64,000 nucleotides of DNA from positions 50,522,001-50,586,000 of the forward strand of contig CP136891.1 in assembly GCA_034359265.1 (NCBI GenBank), read 5' to 3'. The number at the start of each line of letters is the position of its first letter. Within the stretch, counting starts at the first letter, position 1. Positions 53,385-64,000 of the stretch are shown one piece after another. A model generated the notes under the pieces. That model saw nothing but the letters and a program-made list of their open reading frames with translations. It was not told the DNA's origin and did no database searches. The translations under genes were made by a program, and so were the position numbers. This DNA comes from Canna indica (lineage: Eukaryota > Streptophyta > Magnoliopsida > Zingiberales > Cannaceae).

Positions 53385-54521
53385 CTAAGATTGACTTGCG
53401 GTCAGGGTACCATCAGTTGAGGATCCGGGATAGTGATGTCTCTAAAATTACTTTTAGGTCGAGGTATGGGTACTTTGAGTTCCTGGTGAAGTCCTTCGAG
53501 CTGACTAATGCACCTACATCATTTATGGATCTGTTGAGCCGAGTGTCAGGAAATACTTGGATAAATTTGTGATAGTATTTATTGATGACATCTTGATATA
53601 TTCCAGGAGTAGGATGAAGCATGCTGAGCATTTGGGAGTAGTTCTGGAGACTCTCAGAGAGCACCGCTTATATACCAAATTCTCCAAGTGCGAGTTTTGG
53701 CTGGAGAGTATAGGATTCCTTAGACATGTGGTGTCTAGGAAAGGGGTAAAGGTGGACCCCACAAAGATAGAAGCAGTTCAGAATTGGAAGAGACTAACTA
53801 ATGTCAAAGAGATCCGTAGTTTCCTAGGGTTGGCAGGCTATTATAGAAAATTTATGGAGAATTTCTCCAGGATTGCAGCGCCATTGACTTGCCTGACTCA
53901 GAAGAAGATCAAATTCGACTAGGATAGTAAGTGCGATGAGAGCTTTCAGAAGCTCAAGGACCGCTTGACATCGACACCAGTTCTAGTAGTACACTCGGGT
54001 TCGGGAGGGTTTGTGGTTTAATATGATGCCTCCCAAGTCGGCTTGGGTTGTCTGTTGATGTAGAATGGCAGGGTGATAGGTTATGCCTCTCGGCAGTTGA
54101 AGATCCATGAGAAGAATTACCCGAGTCATGATCTTGAGCTAGCAGTATTGTGTTTGCATTAAAGCTGTGGCGTGACTACCTTTATGGCGAGGCTTGTGAG
54201 ATATACACTGATCATAAGAGCCTCAAGTATTTGCTTACCCAGAAGGAGTTGAACTTGAGGCAAAGAAGATGGCTTGAAGTTTTGAAGGATTATGACTGCA
54301 CGATCATGTATCATCCATGGAAAGCTAATGTGGTGGCTGATGCTTTGAGCAGTAAGTCCATGGGCAGTCTAGCACATTTGGCAGTTAAGAGGAGGCCATT
54401 GGCTCAGGATTTGGCCATGTGTTTGGATGGCGGGGCAGTCTTGTTAGTATCAGCTTCTGGTGCGCTAGTGGCTCACCTGAGGGTGCAGTCCACGTTGGTA
54501 GACATGCTGTGGGTAGCGTAG
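53385..54521 (+). pseudogene. pol: A2 reverse transcriptase (rest) and RNase H
   Basis: It continues from 45876 with [19 protein letters not shown]. After a frame change, 53557-53922 gives [13 protein letters not shown] (FIDD at 53578-53589), [18 protein letters not shown] and [16 protein letters not shown]. Two stops follow at about 53923 and 54019. A frame change at about 54150 leads to 54150-54521 with [20 protein letters not shown] and [17 protein letters not shown] of RNase H. Catalytic residues are mostly kept, but the frame is broken several times. Confidence 0.82.
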
Positions 54522-55906
54522 GAAACGGATGCTTTCTATGCACTCACTAAGGACTTGGCTAGGAGACGCGATGTCGATAATGGTTTTGGTATCGACTCGG
54601 AGGGCGTTCTGAGGTTTAAGAACATGATAGTGGTGCTAGATATGGCTGAGGTCCGTAAGCAAGATTGCTCATCGGTTTAAATATACTATGCATCCGAGAG
54701 CCACGAAAATATACCGCGATCTAAGGCAGAATTATTGGTGGAAAGGCATGAAGAGAGAGGTGGCCGAGTTCATGTCTAAGTGCCTGGTGTGTCAGCAGGT
54801 GAAGGCTGGGTATTTAAAGCAGGCAGGGTTGCTGCATAACCTAGAAGTACCAGAATGGAAATAGGAGAAGATAACTATGGACTTTGAGACGGGGTTGCCG
54901 AAATCTAGGAAGGGCAATGATTTTATTTTGGTAGTGGTGGATCGCCTAACCAAGACGTCATATTTCATACCAGTCAGGACGACCTTTTTAGCCGAGCAGT
55001 ATGCGAGGTTGTTCTTAGATCAAATCATCGCTTATCATAGTGTCAATGTTATGATCATCTCAGATCAGGGTACTCAGTTCACAACTCAATTCTGGCAGTC
55101 GTTCCAGGAGGTGTTGGGGTTCGGTTCAACACTTCATTTCACCCTCAGACAGATGGTCAGTTAGAGCAGACCATTCAGACATTGGACGACATGTTGAGAG
55201 CATGTGTTCTAGACTTGGAGGGCAGTTGGGAGAGGAACTTACCCCTAATTCAGTTTGCCTACAATAATAGCTATCATAGTAGCATTGAGATGGCCCCTTT
55301 TGAGGCATTGTATGGGCGGCGATGCAGGTCGCCTGTAGGTTGGTTTGAGGCAGGGGATTCCCTTATGATGGGATCCGACCTGGTTGAGGAGGCAGTAGAA
55401 AAGGTGAAGCTAGTCAGGGAGAGAATGTTGGCAGCTTAGAGTTGCCAGAAGATGTATGCTGGTGGAAAGGCCAGGGAGGTAGAGTTTGCTGAGGGGGACA
55501 TGGTGTTCCTCAAGGTATCCCCTATGAAAGGGGTGGTGAGATTTGGTAAGAAAGGGAAGCTAAGCCCTAGGTTTATCGAGTTGTTCCCTATTCTTAGGCA
55601 TAGGGGAGTTATGGCATATGAGTTTGGTTTACCGCTTAGTATGGACCGGGTGCATACAGTATTCCATGTATCCATGCTGAAGAAGTATGTTCGGGATGAG
55701 TCCTAAGTGATTGAGCCTACCGCAGTTGAGGTGGATTCAGCAGTCTCCTATGAGGAGCGGCCAGTTGAGGTGCTAGATCGTCAGATCAGAAAATTGAGGT
55801 CCAAGGAGATTCCCTTGGTTAGGGTTAGGTGGGAGCACCATTCCGGGCAGGAGGCCACTTGGGAGGTGGAGCAGGATATGAAGGAGTGATATCCTTCATT
55901 GTTTGA
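54522..55906 (+). pseudogene. pol: A2 integrase with chromodomain-like tail
   Basis: The HHCC region is broken around 54650-54700 but [16 protein letters not shown] remains. The core 54877-55164 has the first D (VVVDRLTK) and second D (IISDQGTQF). The catalytic E lies in a shifted frame near 55165. 55182-55439 continues [16 protein letters not shown] to [14 protein letters not shown]. 55452-55706 is the C-terminal module (FAEGDMVFLKVSPMKGVVRF). 55707-55889 is the tail VRVRWEHHSGQEATWE. At least five stops or shifts occur. Confidence 0.82.
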
Positions 55907-55961
55907 TGATCTGGTGAGTCCTTAAGTTTCTTTTTCCAAAATTCGAGGACAAATTTTCTTT

Positions 55962-55973
55962 AAGGATAGAGGA
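55962..55973 (+). other. Polypurine tract of gypsy A2
   Basis: AAGGATAGAGGA directly before the 3' LTR start, the equivalent of the A1 site. Confidence 0.88.
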
Positions 55974-55974
55974 T

Positions 55975-56172
55975 TGTAATATCCTAGATATTAATGTTTC
56001 TTTTCTATTCTTGTTTATGATTGTCAGCCTAGCGGGCTAGTTCGAGGTCGAGCCGAGTCGACTCATGATCCGGTGCGAGCTTGCGAACTCGGGTAAGTGG
56101 GAGTTTGAATTATGCAATTCCCTTCCATGCGTAGATAAAATTTTTTAGCATGTTCTATTGAATTATGCAACT
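55975..56172 (+). repeat. 3' LTR of gypsy A2, first 198 bp only
   Basis: Starts TGTAATATCCTAG and matches the start of the 5' LTR (for example CTAGTTCGAGGTCGAGCCGA). After about 56172 it switches without spacer to inverted integrase sequence. Confidence 0.88.
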
Positions 56173-57327
56173 GGTCGCTCGCTCCTCATAGGAGACTGCT
56201 GAATCCACCTCCACTGCGGTAGGAGCAATCACATGAAACTCATCCCGAACATACTTCTTCAGTAGGGATACATGGAACACCGGATGCACCCGGTCCATAC
56301 TGGGAGGTAAGGCCAACTCATATGTCACAACCCCCCTACGCTTGAGAATATGAAATGGTCCAATGAACCTAGGGCTTAGCTATCCTTTCATGCCAAACCT
56401 CACCACCCCTTTCATAGGGGATACCTTGAGGAACACCATGTCCCCTTCAGTAAATTCTACTTCCCTGGCCTTTCCATCAGCATACATCTTCTGGCGACTC
56501 TGAGCTGCCAACAACCTCTCTCTGATTAGCTTCACCTTTCCTACTACCTCCTCAACCAGGTCGGGTCCCATCATAAGGGAATCTCCTACCTCAAACCAGC
56601 CTACAGGCGACTTGCATCTCCGCCCATTCAATGCCTCAAAAGGGGGCCATCCCGATGCTGCTATGAAAGTTGTTGTTGTAGGCAAACTCAATCAGGGGTA
56701 AGTGTCTCTCCCAACTGCTATGATATGCTGCTATGATAGCATATCCTCCAATGTCTGAATGGTCCAGTTCGACTGGCCATCTGTTTGAGGGTGAAATGCA
56801 GTGTTGAACCGAACCTGAGTGCCCAACGCCTCCTAGAAAGACTACCAGAATCGAGCTGTGAACTGAGTACCCCAATCTGAGATAATCATAACAGGGACAC
56901 CATGATAAGCGACAATCTGATCAAAAAATAATCTCGCATACTGCTCGGTTGAGAAGGTCATCCTGATTGGTATGAAATGTGATGTCTTGGTTAGGCGATC
57001 CACCACTACCCACATAGAATCATTGCCCTTCCCAGACTTTGGCAATCCTGTCACAAAATTCATGGTTATCTTCTCTCATTTCCACTCTGGTATTTCTAGG
57101 TTCTGGAGCAACCCTGCCGGCTTTAAATGCTCATCCTTAACCTGCTGACACACCAGGCACTTAGACACGAACTCGACCACCTCTCTCTTCATGCCTTTCC
57201 ACCAATAATTTTGTCTTAGATCACGGTACATTTTTGTGGCTCCCAGATGCATTGTGTATGTAGACCAATGAGCCATCTCTAGCACCTGCTTGCGAACCTC
57301 AGCCATCTCTAGCACTTGCCTGCGAAA
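56173..57327 (-). pseudogene. pol: Inverted gypsy integrase fragment (A3)
   Basis: Read on the minus strand: 57387-57076 (zinc domain, [20 protein letters not shown] and [13 protein letters not shown]), 57063-56842 (core with WVVVDRLTK and IISDWGTQF), 56875-56636 (NNNFHSSIGMAPF region in shifted frames), and 56691-56380 (RCKSPVGWFEVGDSL, FTEGDMVFLKVSPMKGV). It ends within YEERP before the tail. It has no LTR of its own and abuts the broken 3' LTR of A2. It is closest to the A family. Confidence 0.82.
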
Positions 57328-57449
57328 TCTATTTTTTTCGCTATTTTTTTGCAGCGTTTCCTCTCCGCATCCCAACACTAATGTCAAGTAGCATGTGACT
57401 CACTACTCCATCTTCATTAGCATCTCATACTAATCATGGAAACATACAG
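57328..57449. other. Short unassigned spacer
   Basis: Not similar to the surrounding elements. It begins with a T-rich stretch. The solo LTR lies right next to it. Confidence 0.4.
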
Positions 57450-58543
57450 TGTTGGAGAAATGGCCACACTAGAGGGGGGGGTGAATAGTGTGTTATCTAA
57501 ATCGTTTTGCCTAATTCTGATTTTTAGATTTTAATCGTTTTCTTACAACTTAGGCAATTCACAATTAGATGATTAAATATGGAAGCGATAAAATAAAGCA
57601 ATTAAGCAAACACAAGAAGAACAATTCTAACACAAAAGAATTTATAGTGGTTCAGCCAACCACCTACTCCACTACCTAAGACCCGTGCTTAGAATTTGAC
57701 ACACAAATTGCACTAAATTAAGAGTGACTTACAATTGAGGACTTTACACTGAAAATACCCTACACTCCCTTCGGAGGCACTTCCACATCCGAAAGTATCC
57801 ACCTTCACCGAGTGAGCTTTGCCACCTCTATTCCTAAGAACAACTCCTAATCTAGTTTTACACAAGTGGTTTTACACCTTAAACACCAAGGTTACCACAA
57901 ACTTGCTAGACCCTACACAAGGTCTATTATGCAATCAAGTTAATACATTGAAAACAACCTGAAAATACTTTAATCACAAGAAGAGAAAAATGAGGACTTA
58001 TCACAATAGGATCACCTCTTCTTGTTGAGCCTAGCAAACTTGAAGAACCCTCCAATGATGAACACTTGAGATTGAGGGATCAAGGGCTAGGTTTTGAAAA
58101 TTTGATCAAGAGAGAGCTTAGAAGATACTTAGGATCACTCTTTGAGGCTTAGAGGCATCAATCATCCTCTGGGAGAGTATTTTGGGTGGGTATTTATAGC
58201 CCCCCCAAACTCAAGGTGTCGTCAATGGGCATTTTTCTACCCAAGATATTTTTCAGGCGCTTTGTTTTCGTGCTCCGGCCTTCAGCGTGCCTCAACTTAG
58301 AGAGATTTTCATATTTTCTCTAGACTCGTCCAAGATGTCTTTGGTGCACGCATCGAACTCTTGTGAGTCGTCGTAAATGTATGTCGTATCGAGACTGATG
58401 TCGCAAATTGCGAAACATATTTTTGTCTTTTATCGAACCTGCGACCTTCATGCTTCAAGAACTCGGTTAGATAGACTTGATTTGTTATCATCAAAATAAT
58501 CATGAAGATAGTAGAGCACAAAGGAAAAAACTTTCAGCCAACA
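57450..58543 (-). repeat. Solo LTR of a SIRE-type copia
   Basis: 1094 bp, TGTTGG at the left and CCAACA at the right. Flanks TACAG and TACAT agree in four of five bases. The part from 57450 (GAGAAATGGCCACACTAGAGG and the G-run) matches the inverted LTR at 24383. TATAAATA is at 58198-58191 on the minus strand. Unlike the other SIRE-type LTRs it has no palindrome cluster. It arose by recombination between the two LTRs of a full element. Confidence 0.85.
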
Positions 58544-59392
58544 TACATATGTGACAATCTTCCGGAATAATAATGCCCAATTACTATTCATACGATCGTT
58601 AACTATTTTAACAACTTGTACTAGAATACTCTGTCACATATATTCTCCACTCTTGAGAATGAAGTATTCTAACAAATATGTTCTGGACTTATTCTAATAA
58701 ACATACACAACTTTGCTCAAAAGAATAATAATCTGTCATTTATAGGAATCATTCAAAACATACATCAGCTCTAGGGCATATAAAACAATCAGCAACTGCT
58801 TGAGGGGGATTTTCGGCGTGCGAGGGGGAAATTTCTGGTTGAAGTCATCGTCATTCATTCGTGATCGAAGGAGGGCGTCGAAGGTTCTTCTTCGGATTCA
58901 ACTCGTAGGGCATCACTCAAGGTGAGTGTTAGGGCAGCACCCTTAATGGTTCGCTCATCATAGGGACGTGTTGAATGATCTTGATTAAAATGTTGATTGT
59001 CGTGTGAAGGATTTTTGTGTAATCGCTGAACTTAAGGTTTTTCGACGATGTATTTATTCCTTTTGATTGATCGGCGGTAGGTTAAGGGTTTTGGGGATAT
59101 CCGATGGTTGAGTCTATGGTAGGATTTAGTTAACCAAAGTTGGTGTTGGGTCGGCAAGGACTAGGCAAGCAAAAAAATTTGCACAGCAGAAAAACAAAAA
59201 TTGATCCCAAGCGGATCCTTGCACCTCGGCACAAATCCGAGGTCTCTATCTAGTTTTGGATCCTGGGTGATGCCGATGACGAACATCCTCTATGGTTAGC
59301 ACATGAACGAATAGGATGAATAGGGAAGCTTCCAAGTGCTAGCTCGGCTATCTCGAAACTCGTTCCGATCTTGGCGAGCACGAAACTCCTTC

Positions 59393-59438
<46 letters not shown>

Positions 59439-59693
59439 GGAGGTCGGTTGCCACAATAGGAGCTCGGCTTCCTATCTTGAAGAGGTCGGCAGCCACCGAA
59501 AGTAGATCATCTACCTATCTAAACCATGGGTGAGTATTTATAGACGAATCAAGAATATTGATAGCGTCTTGACAACCATTGATCGATTTATGGCCATTTT
59601 CGGAATCATAAAACATTTTTAATAGTCGAATCAAATATATCCTTAATAACAATTATCATAAATTTGTGATGTCAATTTTAATGTTTCTTTAAT
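58544..59693. other. Unassigned DNA with a microsatellite
   Basis: 58850-58930 contains a GC-richer stretch ending in CTCAAGGTGAGTG, which resembles the donor-bearing leader of gypsy LTRs, but no further LTR similarity is visible. The rest is unmatched apart from the CT repeat. Confidence 0.35.
59396..59436. repeat. (TC)n microsatellite
   Basis: About 20 uninterrupted TC units. Confidence 0.97.
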
Positions 59694-60370
59694 AACGATG
59701 ACACGCCCCAATTGCAGGGTCACGTGATCGACCAGGATATACGTACCTATACCCCGCAGCCTAACTCATGCACATGCCAACATCAGAAACAACAAGTAAA
59801 TAACAACTTTTAACAATAAAAGAACCAAAACATATTTTCATTTCAAAATAAGAAGGTTTTAAATACATATCTCAAGTATGAAAATAAATCGAAGAGCAAC
59901 AGTTCTTTTAATAAATAAAACTGAATAAAACGTGAATGTCCCCACGGGACTGCAACTCCAAATACCAAATCAAAAGTGCATGACAACTTACTATAGACTC
60001 GAATACGACCCCTAACTATGACTGCTATGAGATCATGTGGCTCCTCTGCCCTCCAGCTGCGCCAAGTGCTCCAGCCCACCTCACTGGTCATGCTTTGCAA
60101 AACAAAACAAAACAACGACAACGGGTGAGTTCAAAGAACTCAGTTTTACCAACCTCCACAAATCAACACCACAGAGATATCATGAATATATATATCTCTA
60201 CAGAGGCAATGTCACAAAGGTGTGATTAGCTACCAGACAAACGGGCCACCCATGCCCACGGCATCTAACTCTCAAAGAGATGCATCAGGCCGAAGCCCTA
60301 CCATGCCCATAGGCCCATCACCATTAAGAGGTGCATCGGGTCGAATCCCTACCATGCCTAAAGCAACAAC

Positions 60371-60581
60371 ACATACTAGGGAAGTGCATCGGGCCGACGC
60401 CCACCATGCCGAAGGCAACATCACATACTAGAAAATTGCTTCGGACCGAAGCCCACCATGTCGAAGGCAACAACACATACTAGAGAAGTGCATCGGGCCG
60501 AAGACCACCATGCCGAAGGCAACAACACATACTAGAGAAGTGCATCGGGCCAAAGCCCACCATGCCGAAGGCAAAACGCAC
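60371..60581 (-). repeat. 52-bp minisatellite in the solo A LTR
   Basis: Four units of 52 bp, CACATACTAGAGAAGTGCAT followed by CGGGCCGAAGCCCACCATGC and CGAAGGCAACAA. Related shorter units precede it from 60260. In A1 this sequence is single-copy (10815-10855). Confidence 0.9.
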
Positions 60582-61240
60582 ACTAGGATATTCGGGAAAT
60601 TAAGGCCCTCCGAACATTTCCTGCAGGTTGGGAATTTTGGCGTCCAACCACCCGAGCGTAGCCCGAACCTCGGCTCCTAATCGAGCCGCTCCGCCATTCC
60701 CAAGGATATGGCGCATCAAAACCTAAGTTAAGATTCTCCTACGGTGTCTTAGGGGTGTTCTCATTACGAAGCGTCTCAACACTCCAAACCCGACCCCTTT
60801 CCCTTAGACCCGTAATGTCATGACCCCGTGTGGTTTTATTTCATGAATACCTTATAAGTTGGTTCATAACAGATTATGCTCACCCTTAACCCAATTTTAA
60901 TTATATAATTAAAATTTAGATCATCTCAATTAGGGTTTTGTTTTAGATTACTGTTCTGCCCAGAATTGCTGTGTCTCACCCGAATATAATCTTCAAAGTG
61001 TGTTCTTTGTTTCCAAACTATATTTTCTGGTTGAAACGATAGGTTACACGACTATATTCACACATATACACACATCACAGGAATAAATTAAAATCAGCAC
61101 AGATTCATCATCTCATCATACAATTCCAGCAAACATGAAATTTCAGCATACTTATAGAATTAAATCCGAAAATTAACAGAAATTAATTCATAAATTACCA
61201 TTAGGACAGAATACTAATCTCAGGAATTAATTCACAAAAA

Positions 61241-61520
61241 CCATACTTTTAACCAAGATTAATAAGCACTCATACACTTAAATCAAGAGTTAAACATTAG
61301 GATCAAGAACCCCATTCTCAAGAACCCTTAATTAGTCGTTATCAAGATCTTAATCCTACCACATGATTTCTACCAAAAAATCATACTTTTAACCAAGATT
61401 AATAAGCACTCATACACTTAAATCAAGAGTTAAGCATTAGGATCAAGAATCCCCTTCTCAAGAATCTTTAATTAGTCGTTATCAAGATCTTAATCCTACC
61501 ACATGATTTCTACCCAAAAT
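61241..61520 (-). repeat. 140-bp tandem duplication in the solo A LTR
   Basis: The block CATACTTTTAACCAAGATTA starts at 61242 and again at 61382. The two 140-bp units are nearly identical. Confidence 0.92.
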
Positions 61521-62134
61521 CACATATTTAATCCTAAGCAAGCAATCCACAAATGAAGAAACCAAATTGGAAGAATAAATTATGATTTGTACATCAAGAA
61601 AACACGGCAAAAACTCGAAGAAAATCCAAGAACAAGGCATAAATACCGAGCCGTCAAGAACGGCTTCAAAAATTTGATTAAAATCTCGAAGAGAGAGGGT
61701 AAACCACTCACTTTAATTTGGAAAAATATTAAGAAAAAAATCCCGGATAACAGCCCTCGAATTTGACTTCAAAAGGCTGATGGCTCAACCCAAAAAATGG
61801 CTCCAAGGGGCGGCGGCTCCCTCTAAGCCGCTGGCGTGTTGAGAGGGAGAGAGGGGAAGGAGAGGGACTGGCTCCTCTTGGCTTGGCTCCAAAGGGAAAG
61901 AAGAGAGGGAGAGGAAGCAGGCGGCTCGGCTCGGCTCCTCTCGGTTCGGCTCCAAAGAGAAAGAAGGAAGAGAGGAAGAGAAAGAGGAAGCAGGCGGCTC
62001 GGCTCGACTGTGGGTGGCTGCGACTCCAATGAGAAAAGGGAAAGAGGACTGGCGGCTTGGCTTGGTTTGGCGGCTAGCTCCCTTTTTAAACTTTTTAGGT
62101 GGCTCTAAAATAGGAGCCACAAGTCATGAGGGGG

Positions 62135-62142
62135 TTTTTATA
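62135..62142 (-). promoter_or_regulatory. TATA box of the solo A LTR
   Basis: TATAAAAA on the minus strand in the conserved position before the GC-rich leader. Confidence 0.55.
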
Positions 62143-62514
62143 CACTCTCCTCAACCCTAATCCCTTAAACCCTTAATTCACAACCTACATCCACCTTAAG
62201 CCAAAACCAAAACCCGCTAACCCGATAGACTTAAATAATTTAATTAATCTAATTCTAATAAATCATAACCAATTAATTAAATACTCATATGAATATAATT
62301 AGCAATTATGCACACACAACACCAAATTAAATACTCTCAACTACCCAAGCCTAAAAATTCATAAATTCATAAATTTATATTTTACTTACCCGAGCTTGCA
62401 AGCTCGCTCCGGACCATGAGTCGACTCGGCTCGACCACGAACTAGTCCGCTAGGTTGGCAAATACACATAAAAGGAAAAATAATAAATTTAAATATCTGG
62501 AATATTACAAACGA

Positions 62515-63415
62515 TTATTAAAAATACATAGCCTAAATAATGATAACATAATTCTAATTTTAATCTCATTTAAAATTCAGAATAATTAATTTTGATTTCA
62601 AAACTCCTTTCCAAGTTCGTAATTAATTCTAAAATTACTAAGAGAGATTTAGTCAGTTACTTATCATGCAGATCCAATCCAATGAGTCATAACCTTAAGT
62701 CCAATTTGATTCATCCTATGTGTGCGATAGGCTGACTTAATATTGATAGTTATTAAATTTGGTCAAAGTTATTAAATTTAAATTTGACCATTGTAAAATT
62801 AATCTTTATTTTTATTTTTATTTTTTAACAAAAATAAAAAATTATAATAAATGATCATACTTAAGTTTGAATCTAGATCTCTAAATAACATACAACAAAT
62901 TGTCACCAACTATGCTACTCGCAGTTGGCATAAATCTTTTAACACATGAGCTTATATTCATATTATGACGATGTTTAAGTATATTTTATTCATTATATCT
63001 TTTAATATAATTCATTTCATAATTTTTTGATTTAAAAATATTCTATATATTTTTTATTCCGTGAAAAAGCATAGTAATTTTTTTCTTTTTTGTAATAGTA
63101 CTTTTGTGAATTCTGATTAAATTTTAGTTGGTAAGTTATTTCTCTTATTTTATTTTTTTCTTTCGATTTTTTACTATTTTATTTGGTTTTTTAAAACTAT
63201 ATTCACATTTATTATATTTTCATTAAATTTCTATTTAGAACATTAAAAATTTATCATTATCATTGAATTTATATTTAACTTTATTAATAGATTTTAATAT
63301 TTTAATATTTTAATATGTAATTATATTTTATTCATTATACACTTTAATATAGAATTAACTTTAGTATTCTTATTAATTAAATATTTTATAAAATTATTTT
63401 GATTTGTTACGAAGC
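62515..63415. other. Very AT-rich DNA, nothing recognised
   Basis: Long A/T runs, stops in all frames, no repeat partner inside the window. It might act as a scaffold attachment region, but there is no specific evidence. Confidence 0.5.
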
Positions 63416-63418
63416 GCG

Positions 63419-63864
63419 AACTACAACACAATCGACATATAGAGACACAAAATTAAAGATATTTTTTAAAAAAAATTTATACATTTAGAATTTAATAAAC
63501 AAAAAATTTATTTCTAATTAGCCTCCAAAGAACTATAGAAACAACAAGGTTTAGGATTTAGGATTTACGGTTTAGGGTTTATGATTTTAGCGGTTCTTAG
63601 GCGTGTAGGCGATTTAAAGGGTTATAGGGGGTTTAGCATTTAGCGTTTAGGATTTAGAATTTAGGGTTTAGAGTTTAGAGTTTTTATATATTCTAAGTTA
63701 TAGAAATACCAGCAACAAAGTCGCTTAATTGTATTGATCTGACTCTAAAATTATTTCTATAATTTTTTATAAGTTAATTAGGAATAAATAAAACGTGAAG
63801 ATTTAAAAATAAAATTTTAATTTTTCTTTAAATTTGTGCCTTATAAACCGACTGTGTTGTAATG
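63419..63864. mobile_element. Miniature CACTA element with telomere-like core
   Basis: 446 bp. The ends are AACTACAACACAATCG and (inverted) CATTACAACACAGTCG, both one change from CACTACAACACA. The 3-bp flanks GCG and GCG are identical, as is typical for CACTA. The inverted arms, about 130 bp each, share GACACAAAATTAAAG-like and TTTATTTCTAATTAG-like blocks. There is no transposase. Confidence 0.8.
63548..63690 (+). repeat. Degenerate TTTAGGG telomere-like repeats
   Basis: Roughly 15 variants of the plant telomere unit (GTTTAGG, ATTTAGG, GTTTAGGG, GTTTAGA), partly in a 7-bp register, with a less regular middle part. Confidence 0.85.
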
Positions 63865-64000
63865 GCGAAAATTTTCTAGTTTAATCTTTTAATTCTTGAG
63901 CTGTAGTTGTCGCGTTAACCTCTGCAATTTTTGTCTCGACTATTTCATTCAACATTTTCCTAACATGAGCATATAAGTTCAAAATTCTTCCTTAAGAATT
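63865..64000. other. Unassigned AT-rich flank
   Basis: Starts with the GCG duplication and continues without recognisable features to the window end. Confidence 0.4.

Larger units (their letters stand above)
38915..56172 (+). mobile_element. Gypsy element A2 (same family as A1), plus strand, chimeric and 3'-truncated
   Basis: 5' LTR 38915-42309, gag start 42523-43118, then truncated SIRE2 (43119-45366), linker/reverse transcriptase start (45367-45876), gypsy B (45877-53384), the rest of pol (53385-55906), polypurine tract and only 198 bp of the 3' LTR. Protease and the second half of gag are missing. No end duplication can be checked because the 3' end is lost. Confidence 0.88.
59699..62509 (-). 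repeat. Solo LTR of gypsy A family
   Basis: 2811 bp with identical duplications AACGA at 59694-59698 and 62510-62514. Minus-strand ends are TGTAATATTCC and GGGGCGTGTCA. It matches A1 and A2 throughout except for its arrays. The clean duplication shows that a complete element was once here and was lost by LTR recombination. Confidence 0.93.

Noticed and set aside
59250..59533. Frames containing RERERERE or SLSLSLSL
   Set aside because: Translation of the TC microsatellite in different frames.
60371..60581. 52-bp repeat as a CRISPR array
   Set aside because: Units are tandem without unique spacers and sit in a retrotransposon LTR.
63548..63690. Telomere-like repeats as a chromosome end or fusion site
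   Set aside because: They are degenerate, only about 140 bp long and enclosed by CACTA-type ends with a 3-bp duplication.

Overview
The window is a piece of flowering-plant nuclear DNA made almost wholly of LTR retrotransposons nested in one another. The plant assignment rests on the element families: Ty3/gypsy chromoviruses resembling Del/Tekay, Ty1/copia elements resembling SIRE/Maximus and Angela, initiator-Met-tRNA primer sites (TGGTATCAGAGC) and degenerate TTTAGGG-type repeats. The species cannot be read from the sequence. No complete host gene was recognised. Nearly every retrotransposon reading frame is broken, so this looks like old, gene-poor heterochromatin. Family names are assigned by protein resemblance only; names such as C, A1 or D are local labels.

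Layout. 1-2561: unassigned DNA with a weak candidate exon, a possible MITE and a GC-rich patch. About 2562-35031: a decayed copia element (C) whose 3' LTR was split twice. Gypsy A1 (10295-30528, minus, TSD TTAAT) went into it, and so did a short non-autonomous copia (D, 30571-34288, plus, TSD ATAAA). The 5' LTR of A1 was in turn split by a SIRE-type copia (SIRE1, 19199-29583, plus, TSD CTCAT), which carries an inverted 5' fragment of a related SIRE element (about 22861-25920, minus). 35032-38914: a cluster of terminal-inverted-repeat DNA elements (a Mutator-like foldback, two hAT-like MITEs, a CACTA end) and a C-type LTR scrap.

38915-56172: a second gypsy A copy (A2, plus). It holds a hAT-like MITE in its LTR, a truncated SIRE (SIRE2, 43119-45366) fused into its gag/pol, and a full gypsy B insertion (45877-53384, minus, TSD (T/C)TAAG) in its reverse transcriptase. 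56173-57327: an inverted gypsy integrase fragment. 57450-58543: a solo SIRE-type LTR. 59699-62509: a solo gypsy A LTR with a perfect TSD (AACGA). 63419-63864: a miniature CACTA element (TSD GCG) with a telomere-like core.

Most interesting signals. (1) Gypsy A and B share a predicted leader intron: a donor-like AG|GTGAGY in the LTR downstream of the TATA box, and an acceptor with a polypyrimidine tract a few bases before the gag start. It would splice out the rest of the LTR and the primer-binding site. (2) SIRE-type LTRs carry a dense cluster of GTCGAC/CGATCG palindromes just upstream of the TATA box. (3) Four unrelated TIR elements have cores built from reiterated short palindromic motifs, and a mini-CACTA has a telomere-like core. 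(4) The gypsy A LTR amplifies different adjoining segments in different copies.

All boundaries were read by eye. Divergence, copy number and expression could not be measured.
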